64,000 nucleotides of DNA from Oscillospiraceae bacterium. Lineage in GTDB: Bacteria; Bacillota; Clostridia; Oscillospirales; Ruminococcaceae. A program made the translations under genes and the position numbers. The first letter of the stretch is position 1. The number at the start of each line of letters is the position of its first letter. The notes under the pieces were generated by a model. That model made no database searches and was not told the origin of the DNA. It saw only the letters and a program-made list of their open reading frames with translations. Positions 42,630 through 51,466 of this stretch are shown here, piece by piece. The stretch spans positions 1 through 64,000 of the forward strand of contig SFFJ01000005.1 in assembly GCA_004557855.1 (NCBI GenBank). Reading direction: 5' to 3'.

Positions 42630-43205
42630 TTATTTTTTCTCCAAACGGCAGTGCGTGGTGCGGCCGGGCGAGGCGCTTTTGCGCGCCGACAATATTAAGA
42701 CCCGCTGGCGGTTGTACCGCTGCATCATCACAAACAGCAGGTCATAGCCGGCGGCCAGAACGGAGGTTATGATAAATACCGGATAGGCGCCGAACCAAAT
42801 CCCCCCGGCGATAGGCAGAAAGCTCAATACCACAATCGTTTCGTGAACCAGCTCCGCCTGACACATGGCCTGTGCGATCTCATCCCATGAGTGCAGCTGC
42901 GGATTGAACAGCGCATTGTCATAGGTGGGCATACGGCGCTTCCAACGCTTTATCTTCAGCGCCTCATATACCGCCATTTCCCGTTTGCCGACCCGGTACC
43001 ATCGCCTGCCGTAATCCGCCCGGTTCTGCATCACGGCCTGAAACGAAAGTCCGACCAGCAGACGCATGACGAAATGGTAAGAAACCGTCCCGAAGGTAAT
43101 GGCAAGGGAAAGCAGCAGCCCGCCGGCGGTTTTCATATATAAAACGGTAAAAACGGCTGTCCCCGCCAGAGAGAGCACGGCAGCCGGTATCATTTTCTTT
43201 GCCAT
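42630..43205 (-). CDS. Integral membrane protein, acyltransferase-like (CrtO-type)
   Basis: The 191-residue protein has four membrane segments and a central WYRVGKREMAVYEALKIKRW-K motif, which is reminiscent of glycosyl-4,4'-diaponeurosporenoate acyltransferase-like (CrtO) proteins of Firmicutes. The active site is unclear. Function should be taken as unknown. It is the first of three minus-strand genes. Confidence 0.55.
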   Translation of the reverse strand: MAKKMIPAAVLSLAGTAVFTVLYMKTAGGLLLSLAITFGTVSYHFVMRLLVGLSFQAVMQNRADYGRRWYRVGKREMAVYEALKIKRWKRRMPTYDNALFNPQLHSWDEIAQAMCQAELVHETIVVLSFLPIAGGIWFGAYPVFIITSVLAAGYDLLFVMMQRYNRQRVLILSARKSASPGRTTHCRLEKK

Positions 43206-43381
43206 ATCCGGTCACCTCGATGAGAGGGTATATGCGGCGCCGCACGGCAGGGCAGCAGACAGCCGCTTCCGGTAATGCGCCATCGGCAGGCGCCTGCAAA
43301 GGAAACCTGCCCTGCCCTTCATTCTACCACACATTTCATGCCGTGGCAACGGGGAGAGGGGCAGGAGCAGGGGGCAGGGGA

Positions 43382-43460
43382 GGGCGCAGCCCCGCCCGCC
43401 GCAGGCGGGCGCCACGAGCTTCGCTCGTGGGTTCCGGCGAAGCCGGAACGGGCTGCGCCC
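43382..43460. repeat. Five-hairpin element, copy H
   Basis: Outer arms GGGCGCAGCCC/GGGCTGCGCCC. Inner stems are CGCCCGCC/GGCGGGCG (loop GCA), CCACGAGC/GCTCGTGG (TTC) and GTTCCGGC/GCCGGAAC (GAA). It lies in the divergent region before the amidase. Confidence 0.9.
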
Positions 43461-43563
43461 TTGCTTGCGGCTTGCAGGGGGCGGGCGTTAGGGGCAGGAA
43501 ACAAAGGGCGGGCGTGCGGGAAAGCGGCGGCTTGTGGAACGGCCACAAGGGGGCAAAAAGCCG

Positions 43564-43592
43564 TTGACGGGGGCATTTGGGAGGCTTATAAT
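43564..43592 (+). promoter_or_regulatory. Promoter of the amidase gene
   Basis: TTGACG (43564-43569), 17 bp, TATAAT (43587-43592). The start of the RNA near 43600 excludes the ribosome site of an upstream in-frame ATG (43604) and supports the start at 43656. Confidence 0.75.
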
Positions 43593-43655
43593 GGAGGTAA
43601 CAAAATGGGTGAGCAGGAGAAATACTCACCGTGGGAAAAAGGAAGGAGTTGCCCC

Positions 43656-45134
43656 ATGAGCAAATTTAACATTATGGAGACCACCGTGGCGAAGGTCCAC
43701 GCCGCCTACCTGGACGGAACGCTGACCTGCCGCGAGCTGTGCGAGGATTATCTCGCACGCATCAAGGCGTATGACCACGAGGGCCCCGCCATCAATTCCA
43801 TCATCTATGTCAATCCCAAGGCGCTGGAGGAGGCGGATGCCTTTGATGCCTATGTGAAAGAGCACCACGCCCTGTGCGGCCCCCTGCACGGCATCCCCGT
43901 GATGCTGAAGGATAACTTCAATACCACCGATATGCCCACCACCGCCGGCAGCATTGCGCTGGAGGGCTGGGTACCGGATAAGGACGCCTTTGTGACCAAA
44001 AAGCTGCGGGAGTCCGGCGCGCTGATTTTGGCCAAGACCAACCTGCACGAATTCGCCATCTGGGGCGAGACCATCAGCTCGGTAATGGGGCAGTCGGTAA
44101 ACCCCTATGACCCCACCCGCACCCCCGGCGGCTCCTCCGGCGGCACCGGCGCTTCCATCGCCTGCAATATCGGTATCATCGGGCTGGGCACCGATACCAT
44201 CAATTCCGTCCGTTCCCCCTCCTCCGCCAACAGCCTGGTCGGGATCCGTCCCACCATCGGCCTGGTCTCCCGTGCGGGCATCGTGCCCTATTCCCTGACG
44301 CAGGATACCGCAGGTCCCATCTGCCGCACCGTGGAGGACGCCGTCCGCTGCCTCGATGTCATCAAGGGATATGACCCCGATGACGCCGAGACCGCATGGA
44401 GCGTCGGCCATGAGGAATGCTATATGGATCACCTGAAGGCGGACGGCATGAAGGGACGCCGCATCGGCGTGCTGGAAAGCCTGTTCGGCAAGGAGGAGAT
44501 CAACGCTTCCACCAATGCGGTGGTGCGCAATGCCCTGAAGGTCTTTGAGGAGAACGGTGCCACGCTGGTTCCCGTCACCGATAACATCGACCAGCCGTGG
44601 CTGACCAGCGAGGTTTCGGTGCATCTGGATGACTTCCAGCATGACCTGGACGGCTACCTGGCCACCCTGCCCGCCGATTGGAAGATCCACAGCATGGCGG
44701 AGATTCTGGAGCAGGGCCTGTTCCATCCCTTCAGCGAAAGCAATATGCGGGACGCCATGACCCGTGAGGTCGGCTCTCCCCGTTATCTGGAGAAGATGTA
44801 TAACAAGATCGGCGTGCGCACCCACGTGCTGAAGATCATGGCCGACCTGAACCTTGATGCGATGGTTTACCCCCATCAGCAGCAGCTCGTCTGCAAGATC
44901 GGTGAAAACCAGCAGCAGCGCAACGGCGTGCTGTGCTCCTCCACCGGGTTCCCCTCCATTGCGGTGCCCGCCGGCTTTGCCCCCGATGAGAACGCCCCCA
45001 TCGGCGTGCCGGTCGGCATGGAGATCATCGGCCGTCCGTGGAGCGAGGCGAAGCTCATCGAGATCGCCTATGCCTTCGAGCAGCACTCCCACTTCCGCCG
45101 CCCGCCCGTTTCCGCCCCTGACCTTAACAAGTAA
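43656..45134 (+). CDS. Amidase-signature-family amidohydrolase
   Basis: A 492-residue amidase with Lys in HGIPVMLKDNF, the TPGGSSGGTGASIACNIG loop and the Ser-cisSer-Lys triad area TDTINSVRSPSSANSLVG, in which the nucleophile lies in NSVR rather than the usual GGSIR. The C-terminal MVYPHQQQL and GVPVGMEIIGRPW are intact. It hydrolyses an amide; GatA is unlikely since no gatB/gatC is near. The neighbouring allophanate-hydrolase-like protein suggests urea/allophanate-type or plant amide scavenging. GGAAGGAG precedes the ATG. Confidence 0.9.
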   Translation: MSKFNIMETTVAKVHAAYLDGTLTCRELCEDYLARIKAYDHEGPAINSIIYVNPKALEEADAFDAYVKEHHALCGPLHGIPVMLKDNFNTTDMPTTAGSIALEGWVPDKDAFVTKKLRESGALILAKTNLHEFAIWGETISSVMGQSVNPYDPTRTPGGSSGGTGASIACNIGIIGLGTDTINSVRSPSSANSLVGIRPTIGLVSRAGIVPYSLTQDTAGPICRTVEDAVRCLDVIKGYDPDDAETAWSVGHEECYMDHLKADGMKGRRIGVLESLFGKEEINASTNAVVRNALKVFEENGATLVPVTDNIDQPWLTSEVSVHLDDFQHDLDGYLATLPADWKIHSMAEILEQGLFHPFSESNMRDAMTREVGSPRYLEKMYNKIGVRTHVLKIMADLNLDAMVYPHQQQLVCKIGENQQQRNGVLCSSTGFPSIAVPAGFAPDENAPIGVPVGMEIIGRPWSEAKLIEIAYAFEQHSHFRRPPVSAPDLNK

Positions 45135-45148
45135 GGATAGATAAAAAG

Positions 45149-45190
45149 CCCCCATCGGTTCATCCAAGGTGATGCCGGTGGGGGATTTTA
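45149..45190 (+). terminator. Terminator of the amidase gene
   Basis: CCCCCATCGG pairs with CCGGTGGGGG across a long loop, followed by ATTTTA. Confidence 0.65.
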
Positions 45191-45440
45191 TACAAATTGA
45201 AATATATGACGAAAATGTACGAATCGTAATATATTATGCGTATATTTGACAGACATATAATTTTTATGTTATGATAAATATACAGAAAATGGAGCACAAC
45301 AAGAAGGAGGGATTAGATTGAAAGAATAGATAAGATATAAAAGGATAGTATTATGGCGGTTTTTGCTCAAAAGACGAGGGAAATCAAACAAAAAATGATA
45401 AGAAATAGAAAGGAGGAAAGTGGAGAAAAGCAAGCGTGCC

Positions 45441-45469
45441 TTGACAAAGCATAGATAAAATGTTATAAT
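45441..45469 (+). promoter_or_regulatory. Consensus vegetative promoter in an AT-rich insert
   Basis: TTGACA (45441-45446), 17 bp, TATAAT (45464-45469): the best sigma-A promoter in the window. The preceding 45191-45440 is AT-rich, with another TTGACA at 45247 and no gene. Confidence 0.85.
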
Positions 45470-45512
45470 AAAATTACAAAATTTGGCTACAAAAGCCGGA
45501 AAGAGGTAAAAA

Positions 45513-46097
45513 ATGAGCAATCATCAGAAAAAATATCCGTTCAATTTAATGGAAGAAGCATTTGGCGAAGAACAGCATATCTATAATAGAATAAATGAGA
45601 AAACGGGTGTAGTCTGTCAAGAAGTATTATATGGAAGCAAAATATACAAATGGTGCCATGGAGGCTGGGACATAACGGAGACACACTATTCAGACGGCTG
45701 GATTACACGGACATTAAGAGAAGAGATGATGGGTGAAACCAGAAATATCAGTGGACTTTTGCGAGAAACAATAGTCCAGAGACGAATGGAGAAATTCATA
45801 GAGGAGAATATGAATGAAACAGAAAAAGAGATAATAAAAATGAGATTGTGCCGGGGAAGATACCCAGTATCATGGTTGGAGATTTCCAAGAAGTTTAATA
45901 TGGGTTCACTACATTCGGCTCAAGACATCTATAATTTGGCAGTAAAGCGCATAAAGGACGCCGAAAACATAATTTTATCACCGAAGCTATCTGAAGAAGA
46001 AGTAGAGTTTATGAAGGGGAGTTTTGAAACGGCTATAGATGATGAATGCGATGGGATAACAGTAGCTACTACTGATGCTTATTATTTTAGAATCTAA
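45513..46097 (+). CDS. AT-rich sigma-region-4-like DNA-binding protein
   Basis: The 194-residue protein has CHGGWDITETHYSDGWITRT in the first third and a C-terminal helix-turn-helix of the sigma-70 region 4/phage ArpU type (NETEKEIIKMRLCRGRYPVS, then WLEISKKFNMGSLHSAQDIY). The gene is far more AT-rich than its neighbours and carries a consensus promoter, so it is a recent arrival, probably phage- or element-derived. Targets unknown. GAAAGAGG precedes the ATG. Confidence 0.65.
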   Translation: MSNHQKKYPFNLMEEAFGEEQHIYNRINEKTGVVCQEVLYGSKIYKWCHGGWDITETHYSDGWITRTLREEMMGETRNISGLLRETIVQRRMEKFIEENMNETEKEIIKMRLCRGRYPVSWLEISKKFNMGSLHSAQDIYNLAVKRIKDAENIILSPKLSEEEVEFMKGSFETAIDDECDGITVATTDAYYFRI

Positions 46098-46531
46098 TCT
46101 TTTATATCCTTATCCACAGCAAAATACAGCGAATACCCGCCCAGCTGCATGACCAAGGTCTGCTCTGCCCGACCGTCCCCATAGGTGGTGATAGAAACAG
46201 CGGCAGGGCCGGTTTCCTCCCCGACGGTGACGGTATAAATGGCGGCGTTTTCGTCGCTTTGCTGCAGGGCGTAGCTGCCCTCGTGGGTCTGGTCTGCCGT
46301 GGTAAAGGTCAGCCGGCCGCCCTCTGCCTTGCAGGAGAGCGCGATCACCTCGGCATCGGGGTAGGCGTCCTGCCGCCCCTCCCCGATAAAAAGCACCCGG
46401 CCGTCCTCGACGGACTGCACCGTGACGACCTGCCAGTCCTTTTCCTCAATGAAATACTTCCGGGCGGCGGGGGTGCCGCAGCCGGGCAGCAGCAGTACGA
46501 CTGCCAAAATCAGCGCAAACAGTTTTTTCAT
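46094..46531 (-). CDS. Small lipoprotein
   Basis: A 145-residue protein with lipobox LLPGC (Cys18) and a beta-rich mature part (GSYALQQSDENAAIYTVTV). No family recognised. It follows the XRE/membrane gene by 10 bp on the same strand and its end overlaps the AT-rich gene by 4 bp. Confidence 0.7.
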   Translation of the reverse strand: MKKLFALILAVVLLLPGCGTPAARKYFIEEKDWQVVTVQSVEDGRVLFIGEGRQDAYPDAEVIALSCKAEGGRLTFTTADQTHEGSYALQQSDENAAIYTVTVGEETGPAAVSITTYGDGRAEQTLVMQLGGYSLYFAVDKDIKD

Positions 46532-46541
46532 GGGTTCCTCC

Positions 46542-47081
46542 TTATTCCGGCCGGCGGCTCATTATGATGCCCAGCACGACCAATGCAATGCAGCCGCAAA
46601 GCCCCATCAGCAGCCCCCACGGGAAGCTGCCGGTCACGAAAATCGCGGTAGGGCCATCCGCCCCGCCGATGGTACCGATGCTTGTGCCGGAGGGCAGCCC
46701 GACCCCAAGCATCCACAGGGAGAGAAACAGCGGCGGCAGCATCAGCAGGGCGGCCACCCCGGCGGCAATGGCCACCCATTTACAAAAACGGCGGCGGCGG
46801 TTATTCTGCTCCGCCAGCTGGCCGGTCAGCGCCCCCAGCTTATCCGCCAGTACCGCCTGCGGCGCCTTGGGGGTGATACTTTCCGGGGCAGGGGTGCCCA
46901 GCAGCTCCTCCACCGGCACACCCAGGCAGTCCGCCAGCTGCACCAGCAGGTCGGCGTCCGGGACGGAAAGCCCCTGCTCCCATTTGCTCACCGTCTGCCG
47001 CACCACGTGCAGCCGCCCGGCCAGCTCCTGCTGGGAAAGCCCCCGGGCCTTCCGCAGCGCCTTGATATTTTCACCTAACAC
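46542..47081 (-). CDS. XRE-type HTH protein with IGGADGPT membrane motif
   Basis: The 179-residue protein has an XRE HTH (LSQQELAGRLHVVRQTVSKW, residues 16-35). A linker follows, then two membrane helices with SIGTIGGADGPTAIFVTG between them. The GGADGPT segment is also a signature of Na+-pumping decarboxylase beta subunits, where it sits in the ion path. Finding it in a regulator-like protein suggests a shared membrane-folding or ion-sensing module. It is co-transcribed with the lipoprotein at 46094. Confidence 0.8.
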   Translation of the reverse strand: MLGENIKALRKARGLSQQELAGRLHVVRQTVSKWEQGLSVPDADLLVQLADCLGVPVEELLGTPAPESITPKAPQAVLADKLGALTGQLAEQNNRRRRFCKWVAIAAGVAALLMLPPLFLSLWMLGVGLPSGTSIGTIGGADGPTAIFVTGSFPWGLLMGLCGCIALVVLGIIMSRRPE

Positions 47082-47199
47082 GGGTCTCCCTCCTTCGGGG
47101 TTCTCCTGCTATTATGGCACAGCCGGGGAAAGGGTGCAAGCAACAAATTTTAACACGGCGGTGGGACGTAAAAAACCCCTGCCGGAGCAGGGGCGGGGG

Positions 47200-47682
47200 T
47201 CATGTGTTATTGATCTCCTCGAAGATATTGCCGGGGGTGAGGACCACCGTTGCGCCGTTGCCCTCATTGGCGGGGTAGTAGTAGCCGATGTAGCACTCCT
47301 CGCCATCCGGGGTGATGAAAAACTCCGCGACGGTGGAAAGGTACTGCGACTGGGTATCATAGTCGGTGATGGTGCGGTGCCACACCCCGTAGTAATACTC
47401 CCGGCCGTCCACCGTTACCGGGTCGTTCAGGGTAAAGCTGTAATTCTCCATCGGCTCCGCCGCACAAAAAATATCCTCCATCTTTTTGATAAGACGGGCG
47501 CGGCGCGCGGACTCGGTCTCCGCCGGCTCGGGGTCGGGGGTCGGGTCGGGCTCGGGGTCGGGGGTCGGGGTGATGACAGGGTCTTTCCCGATGACGACAT
47601 CCCGGATGGGATTGCCGCAGGCGGCAAGGGAAACAGCCAGCAGCAGCGCAAGGAACAGGGCGGTCAGCTTGACAGAAGTCAT
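47200..47682 (-). CDS. Small lipoprotein coupled to MATE exporter
   Basis: A 160-residue protein with lipobox SLAAC (Cys22). A DPEPDPTPDPEP linker follows, then a C-terminal domain with ENYSFTLNDPVTVDGREYYY and EFFITPDGEECYIGYY. It overlaps the MATE gene stop by 4 bp (ATGA), so translation is coupled. Function unknown. Confidence 0.75.
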   Translation of the reverse strand: MTSVKLTALFLALLLAVSLAACGNPIRDVVIGKDPVITPTPDPEPDPTPDPEPAETESARRARLIKKMEDIFCAAEPMENYSFTLNDPVTVDGREYYYGVWHRTITDYDTQSQYLSTVAEFFITPDGEECYIGYYYPANEGNGATVVLTPGNIFEEINNT

Positions 47683-49055
47683 ACGGTCGGCACTCCCTCC
47701 ATTAGGCCGCGCAGTCGGCGGCGCTTGACGATGAAATAACAGACGGCGTGGGTCAGCGAGGTCAGAATCCAGCTGATGGGATAGGAAATATACAGCACCC
47801 GCAGGTCGTGGTTGGCGGCAAAAACGGTGTAGATCCACACCACACGGAAGCCGCACGCCCCGATCAGGGTGACGATCATGGGCAGGATGGAGCTGCCCAT
47901 CCCGCGGATGATATCCGCCAGAACATCCATAATGGCATCCAGTCCGTAGGTGGTGCCCACAAGCATCAAACGGATCATGCCCATCGAGATGACCTCGGCA
48001 TCCTTATTATAGAAGGAAAGCAGCGGGTTGCCGAAGCCGTAGGCCAAAAAGCCGGTCAGCTCCGCCAGCAGCACGCCCAGCACCAGGCACCAGATGGTGA
48101 TGCCCCGCAGCCGCTTATATAGCCCGGCGCCAAGGTTCTGACTGGTGAAGGTGAGGGAGGCCTGCGCCACCGAATTGCAGCTGGTAAAGACAAAGCCCTC
48201 GATATTGACGGCGGCGGCATTGCCTGCCATGACGTTGCTGCCGAAGGAATTGATGGAGGACTGGATCAACACATTGGAGATGGAGAAGATGGCCCCCTGC
48301 AGGCCGGCCGGTACGCCGATCTGCAGGATACGGATGAGCTTATCCCGGTGGAGCTTGAGCTGCCGGGGGATGACGTGGTAGCAGCCGTCGGTTTTCAGCA
48401 TGCACCACAGCACCAGCCCGGCGGAGATATACTGCGAGGCCACCGTAGCGATGCCGACACCGGCGACGCTTAAATTAAACTGAATGACCAGCAGCAGGTT
48501 CAGGGCGACATTGACGATGCCGGAAATAAACAGGAACACCAGCGGCCGGCGGGTATCGCCGATGCCGCGCAGCACCGCCGCACCGAAATTATACACCATG
48601 CTGCCGGGCATCCCCAAAAAGTAGATGCGCAGGTACAGAACCGCCAGCGGCAGCACGTCCTCGGGGGTGTCCATCAGCCGCAGGATGGCCGGGGTAAAGA
48701 CAACGCCGATGACCATGACCACAAACCCGCTGATGAGCCCCACCAGCATACAGGTGTGGGTCGCCTCGGAAACGTCCTCGTACTGGCCGGCGCCGTAGTG
48801 CTGGGCGATGACGGCGCTGCCGCCGATGGAAATGCCCATGAACAGGTTGACGATCAGATTGATGATGGAGCCGTTGGAGCCGACGGCGGCCAGCGCATGG
48901 CTGCCTACATACCGCCCCACCACGATGATGTCGGCGGCATTGAACAGCAGCTGCAAAATGCCGGTGGCCATCAGCGGCAGAGAGAACAGCAGGATCTTCT
49001 GCGGCAGGCTGCCGGTACACATATCTATTTCATATTTATGGCGTGCAGTAGCCAA
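47679..49055 (-). CDS. MATE-family multidrug exporter 2
   Basis: The 458-residue protein has twelve hydrophobic helices and typical MATE phrases: ALAAVGSNGSIINLIVNLFMG, GGSAVIAQHYGAGQ and SFGSNVMAGNAAAVNIEGFV. It exports unknown compounds by cation antiport. It is the first gene of a two-gene operon with the lipoprotein at 47200. No regulator is adjacent. Confidence 0.92.
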   Translation of the reverse strand: MATARHKYEIDMCTGSLPQKILLFSLPLMATGILQLLFNAADIIVVGRYVGSHALAAVGSNGSIINLIVNLFMGISIGGSAVIAQHYGAGQYEDVSEATHTCMLVGLISGFVVMVIGVVFTPAILRLMDTPEDVLPLAVLYLRIYFLGMPGSMVYNFGAAVLRGIGDTRRPLVFLFISGIVNVALNLLLVIQFNLSVAGVGIATVASQYISAGLVLWCMLKTDGCYHVIPRQLKLHRDKLIRILQIGVPAGLQGAIFSISNVLIQSSINSFGSNVMAGNAAAVNIEGFVFTSCNSVAQASLTFTSQNLGAGLYKRLRGITIWCLVLGVLLAELTGFLAYGFGNPLLSFYNKDAEVISMGMIRLMLVGTTYGLDAIMDVLADIIRGMGSSILPMIVTLIGACGFRVVWIYTVFAANHDLRVLYISYPISWILTSLTHAVCYFIVKRRRLRGLMEGVPTV

Positions 49056-49207
49056 GGGCGCAACAGCTCCTTTTCCGGCGAAATATCATTCTACAAAGTA
49101 TAGGTATTATAGTCCTTTTGGCCGGGAATGCAAGATATCCTGCACGAAATCTCCCTATCGCACAAAATAAGGGCAAAACGGGGAGAAAAGTGCATCAAAA
49201 CCACTTA

Positions 49208-50371
49208 TTATCCAAGGACGGGCAGCGCCGCAGCCAGCAGCTCGGCGGCCTCCTCCGGGCGGGAGCGCAGCCGGCGGCGGCGGGGCTCCTCCGGCAGCAG
49301 GGGGGATTGCTCGGCGATGATGGTTTGCAGCTCGGCGGGGGTGTACCACCGGAACCGCCCTACCCCTAACTGCTCGGCACGGTGCTCCAGCAGGGCCAGC
49401 AGCAGGTCGTCGTAGCCGGCGTCCTTGGGCAGGCGCAGCTCGGCGGCAATATCGGGCAGGATATGCTCGAACAGCGCACGGCGGGGCGGCAGCTCCTCCG
49501 GCACCCGCAGCGGCCCCGCAACGGTGCGGATGGCGTCATCGGGCAGGGCAGCAAAGACGGCAAAGCCGTCGGCCTTTTGCGAGAAGTAGTACATCCGCCC
49601 GGGCAGCCCCTGCAGCTGCCGCAGGGTATCGTAGTAGCCCATCTGGATATTGCGGCGGCTGTTGGCGGGATCGAACCGCATGACGGGACCCAGCTGCTCG
49701 CTGGGGAAGATCTGACGGATCTTACTGCGGTCCCGGACGGGATGGATGATGCCGAAGCCGTTTAACCGGATGGCGATGACCTCATCGCAGCCGTAGTCCA
49801 GCAGCTCATTGTAGGGGCAGGCGTCATACAGGCCGCCGTCCAGGTATTTTTTATCCCCGATGACGGTAGGCTGGAACCCCGGGAAGGAGGCGGAGGCCAG
49901 CACGTGGTCGATGACCGTTTCGGGGGTCATCTCCTTTTTATAGGCGATAAGCGGCTGCAGCTCCGGGAACGCCACGGCGATCATGCCATAATCGACGGGG
50001 CTGTCCAGCAGGCGCCGGGGGTCGATGTTCTGTTCCAGAAACGCCCGGATGCGGGAGGTATCGATGCCGCCGTTTTCCAGCGCCGTTTTGATATTGGCCT
50101 TCAGTGCCGATAGGGTATTGAGATTGACCTGACGGTTGATGACCTCCAGAAAGCCCCTGTCCTTTTCGGAAAAGAGGTCGTCATTGGACATGGTCTCCCA
50201 GAATTCCGCCGCACGCTCGCAATCCCCCTGCGCCAGCAGCGCCGCATTGATGGCGCCGATGGACACGCCGCAGATGACATCAAAGCGGTATCCCAGCTCG
50301 GTAAGGGCGCGGTACGCGCCGATCTCATAGGCGCCTTTGGCGCCGCCGCCCTCCAGTGCTAAACCCAGCAT
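49208..50371 (-). CDS. Patatin-like phospholipase
   Basis: The 387-residue enzyme has the oxyanion loop GGGAKGAYEIG (residues 8-18), the nucleophile elbow GVSIG (Ser near 37) and the catalytic DGG in KYLDGGLYDACPY. The Ser-Asp dyad implies lipid acyl hydrolysis. A C-terminal ~110-residue Arg-rich extension (EEPRRRRLRSRPEE) follows the core. Ribosome site and start are clear. It stands alone on the minus strand. Confidence 0.9.
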   Translation of the reverse strand: MLGLALEGGGAKGAYEIGAYRALTELGYRFDVICGVSIGAINAALLAQGDCERAAEFWETMSNDDLFSEKDRGFLEVINRQVNLNTLSALKANIKTALENGGIDTSRIRAFLEQNIDPRRLLDSPVDYGMIAVAFPELQPLIAYKKEMTPETVIDHVLASASFPGFQPTVIGDKKYLDGGLYDACPYNELLDYGCDEVIAIRLNGFGIIHPVRDRSKIRQIFPSEQLGPVMRFDPANSRRNIQMGYYDTLRQLQGLPGRMYYFSQKADGFAVFAALPDDAIRTVAGPLRVPEELPPRRALFEHILPDIAAELRLPKDAGYDDLLLALLEHRAEQLGVGRFRWYTPAELQTIIAEQSPLLPEEPRRRRLRSRPEEAAELLAAALPVLG

Positions 50372-50476
50372 AATATATCTCCTTTCGCCGCCCGCCGTCG
50401 GGCTTTTATTCCATTTTTATCATACCCGAAAGGGCGGTGGAAAAGCAATGCTCCCGCCGTCCTTTTTACAAATCGT

Positions 50477-51175
50477 TCACGCTTTTTCGGCGGGGGTGAT
50501 GCCGCAGACGGTCAGCGTTTCGCCATCCACCGTAAAGCGCACCTCCATCCCCGCAAAGGGAAAGCCGTACACCCGGCCGCTATCCTGCTGGTAGGCGGGA
50601 CGGGGGTCCTGCGCCAGCACTGCCCGCAGCGCCGCCCGGTGCTCCGCCGGGACCTGCGCCTCCCATTCGGGGGGCAGCACCACCGTCAGGGCGTGGGCCA
50701 GCCCCTCGGCGGAATAGCCCCCGGTGGCCTCCGGGTGGCAGTCGGCATGGGGCAGGTAGGGCTTTACATCATAAATGGGGGTGCCGTCCATGAGGTCGGC
50801 GCCGGCGACCCGCAGCACCGTGCCCCATTCGGGGTGGTGCTCCACGGCAAGCAGCCGCACGCAGGAAAGCCCGATGGCATTGGGACGAAAGGGCGACCGG
50901 CTGGCAAAGACTCCCACCCGGCGGTTGCCGCCCAGCCGCGGCGGGCGCACGGTGGGGCGCCAGCCCTCCCGCCTTGTCTCGGAAAATTCCCACAGCAGCC
51001 ACAGGTGGCTGTACCCCTCGATGCCCCGCAGCGCCTCCGGGATGCGGTATTCCGGCCGGAACACCACCAGCGCCTCCAGCTCCGGCACCAGTCCGCTTTG
51101 CCGCGGGATGCCGAATTTAGTGGGAAAGTCGCTGCGTATCTCCGCAATGATTTTGATGGCAGTGGTCTGTTCCAT
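50477..51175 (-). CDS. trmO: tRNA m6t6A37 methyltransferase TrmO
   Basis: The 232-residue protein fits the TsaA/TrmO family: IAEIRSDFPTKFGIPRQSGL, IEGYSHLWLLWEFSETRREG, SPFRPNAIGLSCVRL and PIYDVKPYLPHAD. TrmO N6-methylates the threonylcarbamoyl-adenosine at tRNA position 37. The TsaD enzyme that makes t6A is encoded nearby (55909), with RimI between. It is divergent from polA, with hairpin copy I in the shared region. Confidence 0.93.
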   Translation of the reverse strand: MEQTTAIKIIAEIRSDFPTKFGIPRQSGLVPELEALVVFRPEYRIPEALRGIEGYSHLWLLWEFSETRREGWRPTVRPPRLGGNRRVGVFASRSPFRPNAIGLSCVRLLAVEHHPEWGTVLRVAGADLMDGTPIYDVKPYLPHADCHPEATGGYSAEGLAHALTVVLPPEWEAQVPAEHRAALRAVLAQDPRPAYQQDSGRVYGFPFAGMEVRFTVDGETLTVCGITPAEKA

Positions 51176-51211
51176 AGGCCCTCCCCCGAAAGTTTGTGCA
51201 GGCCCCCGGCA

Positions 51212-51298
51212 GGGCGCCCGCAGGGCGTTCCGGCTGCGCCGGAACCGGCGGCCGGGGGCCGCCGAGCCCGCCTTCGACGGGCTGCCCTGCGGGCGCCC
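51212..51298. repeat. Five-hairpin element, copy I
   Basis: Outer arms GGGCGCCCGCAGGGC/GCCCTGCGGGCGCCC (15 bp). Inner stems are GTTCCGGC/GCCGGAAC (loop TGC), CGGCGGCC/GGCCGCCG (GGG) and AGCCCGCC/GACGGGCT (TTC, one mismatch). The first stem equals one in copy H, but with a different loop. Confidence 0.88.
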
Positions 51299-51396
51299 CT
51301 CCCCGGGGCTATGCTCCTGCCGCTATTTTACCACAGCCGCGCCCAAAAGGAAAGTAGTCGCCGGGCGGGGATGGGTGGTGCGGCGCAATCCGCCCG

Positions 51397-51424
51397 TTGC
51401 CTTTGCGGGGAAACATGGTATAAT
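51397..51424 (+). promoter_or_regulatory. polA promoter
   Basis: TTGCCT (51397-51402), 16 bp, TATAAT (51419-51424). Confidence 0.6.
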
Positions 51425-51466
51425 AAAGTATCGGGAACCACCGAAAATCCCCCCAAGGAGGCCGCT

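Noticed and set aside
43604..43655. Earlier amidase start (MGEQEKYSPWEKG...)
   Set aside because: The promoter -10 is at 43587-43592, so the GGAGG of this start would lie at or before the RNA 5' end; the ATG at 43656 has its own site.
50639..51466. N-terminal extension of DNA polymerase I
   Set aside because: The frame is antisense to trmO and crosses hairpin copy I; promoter and CAAGGAG place the start at 51467.
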